Positions 22,995-38,420 of a stretch of 64,000 nucleotides of DNA are shown here, piece after piece; the first letter of the stretch is position 1; the number at the start of each line of letters is the position of its first letter. A program made the position numbers and the translations under genes. The DNA lies in contig CM049322.1 in the NCBI GenBank assembly GCA_026874595.1, positions 22,231,400 to 22,295,399 on the forward strand, given 5' to 3'. This DNA comes from Sipunculus nudus (lineage: Eukaryota; Annelida; Sipuncula; Golfingiida; Sipunculidae). The notes under the pieces were generated by a model. The model saw only the letters and a program-made list of their open reading frames with translations. It had not been told where the DNA came from and searched no databases.

Positions 22995-23960
22995 TTTCAA
23001 TATTAATTGAAAGCTTATTATTATAAAAGCATTTAGATCAAGTAGTGACACCGTGTTGAAGTTCCTGTCTGATTTTGGCAGGATCATTACTTGTATAGTA
23101 AATAATGGTGTCATCCGCAAAAAGATTACATTGACAATTGCCTGTGTTTCCAGTAATATCATTTACATAAATTAAAAATAATATGGGTCCTAGTACAGAA
23201 CCTTGGGGTATTCCAATTTTCACAGGATGCTTTTATAACAGCATGAGATCTATCGGAGAGATAGTTCTTAATCAGTTCATGTGATTTACCATGGAAACCG
23301 TAATGTTTTTTTTTTCTAAGAGAATGTCATGACTGATGGTGTCGAAACATTTCTTGAGATCGAAGAAGCAAGCCCCTGTGAAACGTTTAGTATCAATGGC
23401 ATGGAGCCAATTGTCCACAACTTTATGTAAACTTGTTTGAGTCGAGTGGTTTTTCAAGAAAGCAGATTGATCATGAGTTATTAAGTCATGTTGATTTAAG
23501 TGGTACAGAATTTGAGCATGTAGAACGTTTTCAAATATGCATGCTAAATGGGGAAGAACAGAAATAGGCCGATAATTATTAATATCTACTTTGGATCCTT
23601 TACCTTTGTATATGGGAGTGATTCTTGCGGATTTACATTCAGTGGGGAAGGTAGCTTCACTAATACACCCATTAAATAAGGTGGCTAAGCTGACGCATAA
23701 TATATGTGAAGCTGTTCTCACCAGTTTGGAGTTTATCAATGTAGACAATCGCTATCAATGTTTTTTTAAAGGTGTATGTGTGCATAAATTTCTAAATTCC
23801 AAAGATACGAATACTTTTCCTAACCCTGTATCAAATCAATTTGAATAATCTTAGCTAATTTATTAAAAAAAATACTAGGTGTATTTCTGATTAGAACACC
23901 CGTGACCAGTTTGGTTTTTATGAAGTGATTAATGATGTCTGAAGCCTTTTAGGGGGGATA
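22995..23960 (-). mobile_element. LINE 'A', 5' part (RT palm)
   Basis: Minus-strand RT domain split from its 3' half (6774-7816) by the 15.2 kb array. Coding matches begin at ~23,760 and continue to NNKLSINIE at the insertion boundary. Upstream, to ~23,960, the reading becomes too decayed to follow. No endonuclease domain is seen, so the copy is probably 5'-truncated. Confidence 0.85.
23038..23748 (-). pseudogene. Reverse transcriptase palm remnant of LINE A
   Basis: RT blocks in order: SARITPIYKGKGSKVD and NNYRPISVLP, DQSAFLKNHSTQTSLHKVV, motif A FFDLKKCFDTISHDIL, motif B GIPQGSVLGPILFLIYVND and motif C NLFADDTIIYYTS, so the catalytic FADD is retained. The frame shifts between motifs A and B (about 23,225-23,300) and again after QHGVTT. 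A poly-T stretch at 23,306 is one likely indel site. Non-functional. Confidence 0.9.
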
Positions 23961-28680
<4,720 letters not shown>

Positions 28681-28725
<45 letters not shown>

Positions 28726-28782
28726 GTGTGCGTGTGAGTATGTCGCCCCCCCCCCCCCTTGAAAATAAATTGACGCCGCTGG
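28681..28782 (-). mobile_element. (TA)n tract joined to a CAGYGGCG transposon terminus
   Basis: (TA)20 at 28681-28721 runs into 'gttggtgtgcgtgtgag', a C15 tract and then 'aaataaattgacgccgctgg'. On the minus strand this reads CCAGCGGCGTCAATTTA ... poly-G ... CTCACACGCACACC ... (TA)n. The same arrangement appears at 41514-41607, so it is one end of a small DNA-transposon-like family carrying its own microsatellite. No second terminus is found. Confidence 0.55.
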
Positions 28783-29077
28783 TTTCAATGATATTGCCTA
28801 CATTAATCTTCAGTATATGGATTCTCGGGTTTCTGGTGTCCGGAAATTCATAACTGAAGTCAAGTGTATTTTTTACCTATTTTAGCCCTATAATCCAAGA
28901 TGGCCGCCAAACTTTTAGGTTTACTTTCAATGTCGTCTCCATTACAGGCTCTTCTGGAAGTTTTGACTATGTTGGCTATAATAATATGGAACAGAACTAG
29001 GCTCATGTATCATTATTTTAATCAAAAAGTATTTAGATAGATTGATTGTTCGACGAATATACATGTGGATGGAAAAA
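28783..29077. other. Spacer upstream of the short FReD form
   Basis: No features recognised except its role as 5' flank of the TATA box at 29078. Confidence 0.5.
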
Positions 29078-29086
29078 TATAAAAAG
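29078..29086 (+). promoter_or_regulatory. TATA box of the short FReD form
   Basis: TATAAAAAG lies 43 bp upstream of the ATG at 29129. A start site near 29,105-29,110 would leave a 5' UTR of about 20 nt. Together with the leader exon this argues for an independent promoter. Confidence 0.45.
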
Positions 29087-29128
29087 ATCTGTAGGTAAGG
29101 CCACAGGTATTATTTATGCTTCGTGAAA

Positions 29129-29165
29129 ATGTCTCTTTTTCTTCTCATAGCGGCTTTAACGCAAG
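29129..29165 (+). CDS. Short secretory-leader exon of the FReD gene
   Basis: The exon encodes MSLFLLIAALTQ plus one base and ends at CAAG|GTAAAC, a donor in phase 1. It joins the acceptor at 30354 across a 1,188 bp intron to give ...LTQ-DCSEVFK... Signal peptides are usually at least 15 residues. Here the hydrophobic run is only ~10 residues, so the leader is short but has the right composition, and an upstream in-frame TGA blocks extension. The TATA box at 29078 supports a real first exon. With the FReD exon it predicts a ~215-residue secreted protein. Confidence 0.5.
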
Positions 29166-30353
29166 GTAAACATGACATGATCAATTGGATATTATTTTTG
29201 GTTCATATATAACTTTCCCTTATACATGTCAGGATGTGATAAAAGACAGATTTAAACTAGATGCATAAGAGCCTTACATAACATTCAGTTTAAAGTCTAT
29301 AAAATTACTTTATATGCAATTGTTTTTTTTTTCTCCTTCTTGTTGGCCTTCCAATAATTGAAATTATCAGACTAATAATAATCCTGCTCCTTCAGTCATT
29401 CTACAACTAAGAAGCATATTATTGTTTTTTTTATTTATTTATTTTTTTTAATAGGCAACTTTCTAAATACACTTAAATGAAATACACGTGAAATGTAAAC
29501 AGCTTTATATATCCATACTGAACTACATATAATTAAACACTACATAATAAAAGAATACGTGAACAAACATAAAAATATATATGATTTTCTCAAATTCCCA
29601 TGAAAAATTATTAAATCCTAATATAAATATATTTTTTATAAGAATCGCATTCACAGTCTGAAGTTGGCCCGGGTTTCGAAGAAAGTAGCCTTTCTGGCCT
29701 GAATACCAGTAGACATCTTCGAATATATGGCACTTCAAAATCAATCAAATCACCCAAAATGACGTAAAATGTATCGATTTCTGACCCCCCCCCCCCGCAT
29801 CCTGAAAAGTATTAGAGCAACTGTCACAATGGCAGACATGATTATTTGTTTTTTGTTACATTTAAAATGGTGGACGGATTTTGGATTTCCGGCTCTCATG
29901 GATTCCGCCCACACTTTCACAGGGGACTCCTCGCTAAATTGTTTAATCTACCTCTAGAGTAGACAAATTAACCGAGAAACCAACCTTCGCTCTTTACGGT
30001 CACTGAACTGCTCCTGAAAACCCAACTAAGGGTAACATATTGATCGCATGGCAATGGTGATTACATCACGGAATCTTGGGCAAACCGTTATTTGAAATAA
30101 TAACTATTGTCGAATTTTTTACTGACTCGGTGCCCATGACATCACGAAATGCACTGAAACCTGATTAAACGAATCTGATCCGAGCTGATATACGCCGGAC
30201 TAATAACGGGCAAATATTTCTAAAACATTCTTCTTTAGTCAATTAATCATGCTTCATGGATTAAAGTCATAATTTATCACCTTTTAGCGAGATACTGATA
30301 GGAATTTGCTATAATTGTAAATTCGCAGTTTCATTTTAATGTCTGTTTTACAG
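29166..30353 (+). other. Intron of the FReD gene (short form)
   Basis: Starts GTAAAC and ends TTTTACAG. It contains a C14 run near 29,785 and no other recognised feature. The minus-strand frame at 29523-29744 has no support. Confidence 0.45.
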
Positions 30354-30964
30354 ATTGCTCAGAGGTCTTTAAACGTGGTCAACGAAGAACAGGTGTTTAC
30401 TCTGTCAAGCCTCAGCGGGCGTATGCAGCGTCACGTGTTTTTTGTGAGATGTCGGATGTGAAGTGGACCGTACTGCTGAGGAGATTCAGTGATTCAGTGA
30501 ACTTCAATCGGGAATGGAACGATTACAAATACGGCTTTGGAGACCCCCAATCAGACTACTGGGCGGGAAATGAATTTATTCATTTTCTCACGAATCAGGC
30601 TAATTACAAGCTCCGAATAGACTTCAAAATTTGGGATTCCGGCGTAGCGTATTACGCCGAATATACACTGTTTAAAGTTGCTGACGAAGGTGACAATTTC
30701 CGACTGACAATTGGTGGAGAATCAGGGACAGCGAATCTTGGAGGAATGGCACGACATAATGGCATGATGTTCTCAACGAAGGATAAAGATAATGACCAAT
30801 CTTCGAAAGCTTGCGCGGTACTATATTATGGTGGATGGTGGTACAAAGACTGCCATAGCATTAACCTGATGGGACCGTACACTAATCGTTGCTACAACAC
30901 CTGTAGTCGTTGGCACGGTACCGGGGCGTTGAAAGAGATAAGCATGAAAGTAACAGTTAAATGA
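30354..30964 (+). CDS. Fibrinogen-related domain (FReD) lectin-type protein, main exon
   Basis: The acceptor TGTCTGTTTTACAG precedes the exon, and phase-1 entry completes a GAT codon to give DCSEVFKRGQRRTGVYSVKP. A complete FReD of ~203 codons follows. It has FCEM, the signature W(N)DYKYGFGDPQSDYW-AGNEFIHFLT, and DFKIWDSG. The Ca-site-like KDKDND is followed by SSKACAVLYYGGWWYKDCH, and the C-terminus is TGALKEISMKVTVK before TGA. The four canonical cysteines are present (DC, FC, AC, DC). Two extra cysteines (RCYNTC) sit near the C-terminus, and the usual 'W..Y.SLK' tail region is shortened. Family role: secreted ficolin/FREP-like proteins bind acetylated or other glycans of microbes and self. 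Specificity here is unknown. The 3' flank holds AATAAA at 31325-31330. Confidence 0.92.
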
Positions 30965-31384
30965 TCAATGAGAAAAACCGATTATATACGCCGTCGAATG
31001 AATTACTTTATGGATCATATTATAACCATAAAGCTCTTCAATATTCTTCTATATATCTGACTTTATAAGCTTAACGGTTGAATTAAAATCAGCAGAGTTC
31101 GCTTTGTAGGTTCGATTTTCTCCTTATGTTATCCTGATTTCACATATATAAATACCAGCAGGTTACCATGTGGTCGGACATAAGCTAGTCATCAAATATA
31201 ATCAGAGGGACATCTTTTCTTGTTGTTACTCATTGTTTTATTTTGTTGACCCTGAGTTATGACGAATGTAAACATAAGATAAGACACCTTAAAAGTCTTA
31301 CAGTTATTTAAGGTAAACAGGCTATGAATAAAACAGGAGTCCTTAACACAATACAAAGATAGAATAACTTGCTTAGGTCACCTA
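30965..31384 (+). other. 3' UTR and flank of the FReD gene
   Basis: AT-rich. A variant signal ATTAAA occurs near 31,083 and AATAAA at 31325-31330; either could end the transcript. Confidence 0.4.
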
Positions 31385-31920
31385 ATATTGTCATAAAATC
31401 AGACATATAGTGCCACCTGATGTATTCATATGAACTGACATGCTACTGACACCGAATATTATCATATGAACAGACATATTACCGGCATCTAGTGTTATCA
31501 TATGAACAGACATACAGTTGGCACCTAATGTTATCAGATGATCAGACCTACACTTCGCACCTAGTGTTATCGTATGACCAGACATACACTTGACACCTAG
31601 TTTTATCATATGAAGAGGCATCCCAATAGTACATAGTATTAACATAAGAACACATACAAATAGTACCTTGTGTTTTCATAACATTAGACACATGAATGAC
31701 CCCGAATATATTCTTATAATAAGAAGTTTTGGTACCAAGTGTTAACATGTAAGCAGACATATCACTGACACCTACTGGTATTTTATTATGAGACATATTA
31801 ATGGCCCCTTGTGTTATCATAAAATCAGGCATTCAAATGGCACCTTGTGCTGTCCAATGGACAGACATACTACTGACATCTAGCGTTATCATATGAACAT
31901 ACATTTTACAGGCACCTAAT
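31385..31920. repeat. 36 bp satellite, block 1 (diverged)
   Basis: Roughly 14-15 copies of a 36 bp unit of the type 'atatgaacagacat' + 'actgacacctagtgttatc'. Units are more diverged than in block 2. Open frames on the minus strand (31391-31832) exist because 36 is a multiple of three. Confidence 0.9.
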
Positions 31921-32394
31921 CAGCTGAAGCTTAGACAGCGCGCGTTGACACCTGTTCTGGCCCATTTTTCATGAACCAAGGTTTTTTAAAGGGTCATAAA
32001 GGAATTTATTTTCACAGGTTCTGCTCTTTTCTCAACATTTACAAGTAATACATAGGTAATGTATTTATACCTAAAATATGATTCACCATGAATTATTTTG
32101 TGCTTGTTAATAAAAATAAAAGTAGTGACAAGATCTGTTGAAACATTGTACCAGGATGGTATAATGGGCAATAAAGAACCCATTGTATAAAAAATATGTG
32201 GTGAAAAGGTTAAAAGCAGTAAGAATATTTCACTGAACTACTTTTATATACTGTTACCGGCTGCCATCGGTCATCAGATTCGGGTGGAATGCGGTGGGAC
32301 ACGCCCACCCAAACAGACGTATACACATACATGGGCCTCATAGAATTACTGAATCAATTAAATAACTAGGTATAAAAGACATTACTTCGAAAGG
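31921..32394. other. Spacer
   Basis: No feature recognised. Confidence 0.5.
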
Positions 32395-32585
32395 TACTAT
32401 AGCAAAGTTTCATAAAGTGTAAATTTAGTTATGAACTTATTGAGTACATCAGGTAATAACTAATCATATAAAAATATACCAATGTTAACATTGTTACATT
32501 TTTATATACTCAGTTATTACTTGATGTACTCAATAACTGTATAACTGAATTTACATTTTCAAAGAGGCAAAGAATGACCTGTCTC
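32395..32585. repeat. Palindromic element (~75 bp inverted arms)
   Basis: The left arm (about 32,408-32,490) reads 'gtaaatttagttatgaact', 'attgagtacatcaggtaat', 'atataaaaatata'. The right arm (about 32,500-32,577) is its diverged reverse complement, with 'tacttgatgtactcaataac' and 'gaatttacatttt'. The loop is ~10 bp. It is probably a MITE with near-complete inverted symmetry. No clear target-site duplication was found. Confidence 0.75.
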
Positions 32586-33440
32586 CTCTCGGCATCCGGG
32601 TTAGGGTTTATACATTTGCGTGTCATTCTTATACTTTGATATGATTCATATCATAGTATATCATATGACTTTCTATGCCCGTTTCGTCTGTTGTCTCTAC
32701 ATCTATGCAATCTTTCAGCTGTGTCTGTATTTGTCTGTCCCCTTGTGGTAGTGTGGCTAAATAAGTAAATCAGGTTTTGACTTCAATGACATTTTAATAC
32801 TGGTAAATAGCTTTGAAAACGTCCGATGTAAAGGACTTTCGCACCTACGTTTGCACCAGAATTCCAAATCGGCTAATTTTCAAGAACGGTTTTATATTAA
32901 GTCACAAGTGATATATTTGCACTTTTCTCTGTTTACCTTGACTTTCACTTTTCCCCCAAGACTTTGATAAATGACGGGTATCATTTGCAAATGCCCTGCC
33001 ATATCATACTCCTAGTTTTTAGGATACGCAGGAGATACGTAATTTTTTTTTATGAATGATTGACCGCGTAACCAACATTATATACCTGCCTGTACTTAAA
33101 CTCTTAAAACATTCTGCTGAAACATTTTGCGAAAATGTAGTGGTCTCTATTGTTGATCATTATTTTACTCACACTTGAATGCTTTAAGATGAAATATATG
33201 TAACACTCTTTCAACATCTCTCGATACTTATTTTCACACCTTATTGTCGCGAAAGGACAATACGATTTAAACGACGTTTGGTATGTGATAAGGTTGATAA
33301 AATGAAACACTTGACTTATTCGATAATAAACCAATGATATATCGAATTGAAAAATAATCTCCTTATTGATATCCTCCAGATAGGTTTTCAGCCTTTAGAT
33401 ATAAAAATGATCCCCTGGTGGAGAGAATTTGACCCAGATC
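32586..33440. other. Spacer
   Basis: No supported exon or repeat. The minus-strand frames here lack family motifs. Confidence 0.45.
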
Positions 33441-33470
33441 AAAGAAATCGTTCTTCCAATATTTTGCCGT

Positions 33471-33604
33471 GGTGGATGGTGGTACAAAAGCAACCATACC
33501 ATAAGCTTGACGGGACCGTGCGCTAATCGTTGTAACCACATCTGTAGTCGTTGGTACAGCACTGGTGCCTTCAAAGAGATACACAAGAAATTAACAGCTA
33601 AATG
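33471..33604 (+). pseudogene. Truncated duplicate of the FReD C-terminus
   Basis: In-frame GGWWYKSNH ... LTGPCANRCNHICSRW ... TGAFKEIHKKLTAK, then TGA. It matches the end of the FReD exon (GGWWYKDCH ... GPYTNRCYNTCSRW ... TGALKEISMKVTVK), and the 3' flank after the stop (AAATGATCAATTAAAAAAG) matches too. Only about the last 43 codons are recognisable. A few bases further 5' (from ~33,438) resemble the KDNDQSS region out of frame. The disulfide cysteine in KDCH is replaced (KSNH). No start or acceptor is present, so this is a gene fragment, not a gene. Confidence 0.85.
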
Positions 33605-33721
33605 ATCAATTAAAAAAGGCCGATAAAAAAACCCGTCAAATGGATAAGGTTTATGGACAATGAACAATCTATTCATTCTAAACTGCAATACGGAAAGAGA
33701 AAAACGTTCCTAGGTAAGATT

Positions 33722-36700
33722 AATCCTATAATCAAACATACTAGCGGCAGAGACTGTTATCATATGAACTGACCAACTACTGACACCGAGTGTGTTCATA
33801 TGAACGGAGGTAATACTGGCGAATAGTGTTATCATATGAACAGACAAATTACTGACACCGAGGGTAATTATATGAACAGACGTTATACTGGCGAATAGTG
33901 TTATCATATGAACACAAACATTACTGACACCGAGTGTTATAATGTGAATGGCCGTGTTACTGGCGAATTATGTTATCAAATACACAGACAAACTACTAAC
34001 ACCGAGTGTAATCATGTGAACTGACGTTATTCTGGCGAATAGTGTTATATTATGAACAGATAAACTACTGACACCGAGTGTTATCATGTGAACAGACGTA
34101 ATACTGGCGACTATTGTTATCATATGAACAGACAAACTACTGACACCGAGTGTTATTATATGAACAGACAAACTACCGACACTGAGTTTTATCTTGTCAA
34201 CGGAAGTAATACTGGCGCATAGATTAATCATACGTACAGACATGCTACTGACACCGAGTGTTATTAGGTGAACGGACGTATTACTAGCGACTAGTGTTAT
34301 CATATGAACAGACAAACTACTGACACCGAGTGTTATCATATGAATGAACATAGTTCTGGTGACTAGTATTATCATATGATCACAAACATTACTGACACCG
34401 AGTGTTATCATGTGAACGAACGCATTACTGGCGACTCATGTTATCATATGAACAGACAAACTACTGACACCGAGTGCTATCATGTGAACAGACGCATTAC
34501 TGGCGACTTATGTTATCATATGAACAGACCAACTACTGACACCGAGTGTTATCATATGAACGGACGTAATACTGGCGACTAATGTTATCATATGAACAGA
34601 TGCATTACTGGCAAATTAAGTTACTAAATACACAGACAAACTACTGACACCGAGTGTTACCATTTGAACGAACTTTACTCTGGCGAATAGTGTTATCATA
34701 TGAACGGACTTAATATTGGCGACTAGGGTCATCATATAAACAGACAAACTACTGACATCGAGTGTTATCATATGAACGAACATAGTTCTGGCGAATAGTA
34801 TTACCATATGAACACAAACATTACAGACACAGTGTGTTATCATGTGTATGGACGTACCACTGACGACTAGTGTTATCATATGAACAGAGAAACTAATGAA
34901 ACCCAGTGTTATCATGTGAACGGACGACATTCTGGCGTATAATGTTTGATTATGAACGGACAAACTACTGACACTGACTGTAATCATGTGAACGGACGTA
35001 ATACTGGCGACTAATGTTATCATATGAACAGACAAACTACTGACACCGAGTGTTATTATATGAACGGACGTAATACTGGCGACTATTGTTGTCATATGAG
35101 CAGACAAACTACTGACACCGAGTGTTATCATATTAACAGACGCATTACTGGCAAATTATGTTATTAAATACACAGACAAAGTACTGACACCGAGTGTTAC
35201 CATTTGAACGAACTTTACTCTGGCGAATAGTGTTATCATATGAACGGACTTAATACTGGCGACTAGGGTCATCATATAAACAGACAAACTACTCACACCG
35301 AGTGTTATCATATGAACGAACATAGTTCTGGCGAATAGTATTACCATATGAACACAAACATTACAGACACCGAGTGTTATCGTAAGAACGGACGTAATAC
35401 TTGCGACTAGTGTTATTATATGAACTGAATTTCCATTGACACCGAGTTTTATCATGTGAACGGACATTATACTGGCGACTAATGTTATCATATGAACAGA
35501 AAAACTACTGACACCGAATGTTATCATATGAACGGACGTAATACTTGCGACTAGTAATATCATATGAGCAGACGAACAACTGACACCGAGCGTTATCATG
35601 TGAACAGATGCATTACTGGCAAATTATGTTATTAAATACACGGACAAAGTACTGACACTGAGTGTTACCATTAGAACGAACTTTACTCTGGCGAAAAGTG
35701 TAATCATATGAACGGACTTAATATTGGCGACTAGGGTCATCATATAAACAGAGAAACATCTGACACCGAGTGTTTATATGAACGAACATATTTCTGGCGA
35801 ATAATATTACCATATGAACACAAACATTACAGACACCCAGTGTTATCGTAAGAACGGACGTAATACTGGCGACTAGTGTTATTATATGAACTAAAATTCC
35901 ATTGACGCCGAGTTTTATCATGTGAACGGACGTAGTACTGGCGACTAGTGTTATCATATGAACAGAAAAAACTACTGACACTGAGTGTAATCATATGACC
36001 GGACGTAATACTTGCGACTAGTGTTATCATATGAACAGACAAACAACGGACACCGAGTTTTATCATGTGAACGGACGTAGTACTGGCGACTAGTGTTATC
36101 ATATGAACAGAAAAACTACTGACACTGAGTGTAATCATATGACCGGACGTAATACTTGCGACTAGTGTTATCATATGAACAGACAAACAACGGACACCGA
36201 GTTTTATCATGTGAACAGATGCATTACTGGCGAATTATGTTTTCAAATACACAGACAAACTACTGACACCGAGTGTAACCATTTGAACGGACGTCATTCT
36301 TGCGAATTTCGTTATATTCTGAGCAGACAAACTACTGACACCGAGTGTTATCATATGAACTGAAGTAATACTGGCGAATAGTGTTATCATATGAGCAGAC
36401 AAACTACTGACACCGAGTGTTATCATGCGAACAGACGCATTACTCGTGAATTGCTTTATCAAATACACATACAAACTACTGACACTGAGTGTTACTATTT
36501 GAACGGACTTAATACTGGCGAGTATTGTTATGATATGAACACAAAAATTACTTACACCGAGTGTTATCATGTGAACGGACGTACTTCTGACACCGAATGT
36601 TATCATATGAACGGACGTAGTACTGGTGACTAGTGTTATCATATGAACACAAAAATTACTGACACCGAATGTTATCATGTGAACGGACGTAAATCTGGCA

Positions 36701-36960
36701 AATTATGTTATCATATACACAGACAAACTACTGACACCGGGTGTTATCATGTAAACGGACGTAATACTGGCGCCTAGAGTTATCATATGAACAGACATAC
36801 TACTGACACCGAGTGTTTTCATGTGAACGGATGTATTACAGGCGACTAATTTTATCATATGAACAGATAAACTACTGATACCCGAGTATTATCATGTGAG
36901 CGGACGTATCACAGGCGACTAGTGTTATCGTTTAAACAGAAAACCTATGAAACAGGATTT
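33722..36960. repeat. 36 bp satellite, block 2 (72 bp dimer, ~3.2 kb)
   Basis: About 90 units of 36 bp. Two variants largely alternate: 'gttatcatatgaacagac'+'aaactactgacaccgagt' and 'gttatcatgtgaacggac'+'gtaatactggcgactagt'. This makes a 72 bp higher-order dimer. Because 36 is divisible by three, long frames appear on both strands, e.g. 12-residue MITLGVSSLSVH / MITLVASITSVH repeats on the minus strand (34616-35131 and others). I do not regard these as genes. Larger internal duplications of several units (e.g. near 34.62, 35.15 and 35.64 kb) are visible. Confidence 0.95.
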
Positions 36961-37924
36961 TGGCTTATTTCTTATCATGAATAACCCGTAATAAATCATT
37001 CTTAAAGAAAGAAAAATACATCTATGCATTGAAATTGTATTATTGACTACCTGCTACTGTATATTATGTACTCTATCTATAAAATTACAGTGATACAGAA
37101 GGGAATCATAAACATCTAAATACTTATACGTGGTATAATGCGTCATTTAAATCATATATCTAAAACCTATGGTTTGCTATTATCCGATATACCTCTTGCT
37201 TACTTGCGGGTTATAATTTTTGTCGTCGGCAAATAAAGTGATAATATCATAATAAATCTAAATTTATCACGCCTCCCGTCAGTGAGAGCAAAGTCCGTCT
37301 AAAGATATTGACACTTGCTGAGGTTAAGACAGTAACTAATTAGGTTTATATCAACCACTAATGAATTTATGTGACCATTAACTATTCTAGATTATATTTA
37401 CATATCTTCATTTTCTTTAAAACTCGATAAATATTTGGTGCTAACTGATAATACGAGACCCTGTCGGTATATCCGGCTCAGCAGGGCAGAATTATTCTAA
37501 GAGGGATATAATGTTCAATGATTTGTAACTTTATAATTAACTTAAATTCAATGTATGGCCCGGACTCGTATAAAGTTCTCAGCCATGCATTCATAAAACA
37601 CACACATCATATAGAAATACAATATACGAGAATTATTGCAATATAATTGGACTAGATTTGCATATTTATACAATGAGAATCTGATCTTGAGTAGACGTTG
37701 ACATATATAAAGACGCAAGGAATCGTATACGGGTCTTCATCCACCTGGCAACGCGGGCCTTCATCCATCTGACATCACAGGGCGAACGGGTGGAAACCGC
37801 GGTCTGCAATTGTGGAGATCACTGGAATACGGGACACCCTTGCTGCTGCACTCAGAGATATGTCCAATCCCTCTAATATTTATATATGATATTGAAGAGC
37901 TCTATTAAAAGAAGTGTACGTGAG
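36961..37924. other. Spacer
   Basis: No supported gene or repeat family. Confidence 0.5.
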
Positions 37925-38420
37925 CACCGCAAATGGTGCATTTTACCTCCGTCGCATATTTTGTGACCTCTGACCTCATTAAATATGCGTGATTTTGCAG
38001 GTGAGAAACTGTATTACTAAATATCTATAATGAGTTTCATGAAGAACATAGGATTTTTGGAAAGTCGCTACGGTGCTTCGAAAGTGCAGTGACCTCTGAC
38101 CTCATTAAATATGCGTGGATTTGAGGAAATCGAACTTAGGCCAGATATTTTGTTGATTAATATTTCTGTTGAGGTTTGTCTAAATCCATCATATTCCCCG
38201 TACGTCATCGCGACGACAGCACAAAGTAGTCTATAGTGACCTCTGATCTGATTAAATATGCGTGGATTTTGTCCATAATCGATTTCGGGCAAGATAAGCT
38301 ATTGGTAAGTAGTTATGGTGAGTTTCGTGAAAATCCATCAAAGTACCGGTAAGTTATCGCTGAGACACTAAATGTTGACGGACGGATGGACGAAAGGTCG
38401 GACGAATAGTATAAAGGTCT
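37925..38420. repeat. Degenerate tandem repeat, ~130-150 bp unit
   Basis: Three diverged units each contain 'gtgacctctgacctcatta' + 'aatatgcgtg', followed by 'gagtttcatgaa' type sequence. The series ends in 'gacggacggatggacg', a common 3' signature of short dispersed repeats in marine invertebrates. Confidence 0.75.

Noticed and set aside
29523-29744. Minus-strand frame inside the FReD intron
   Set aside because: AT-rich, low-complexity translation with no signal or domain.
34616-35131. 171-codon repetitive ORF (12-residue repeats) on the minus strand
   Set aside because: Explained by the 36 bp satellite period. No start context, promoter or flanking unique coding sequence.
33722-36960. CRISPR-like look of regularly spaced ~36 bp repeats
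   Set aside because: There are no unique spacers. Both halves of each 72 bp dimer are repeats, the genome is eukaryotic and no cas genes are present.
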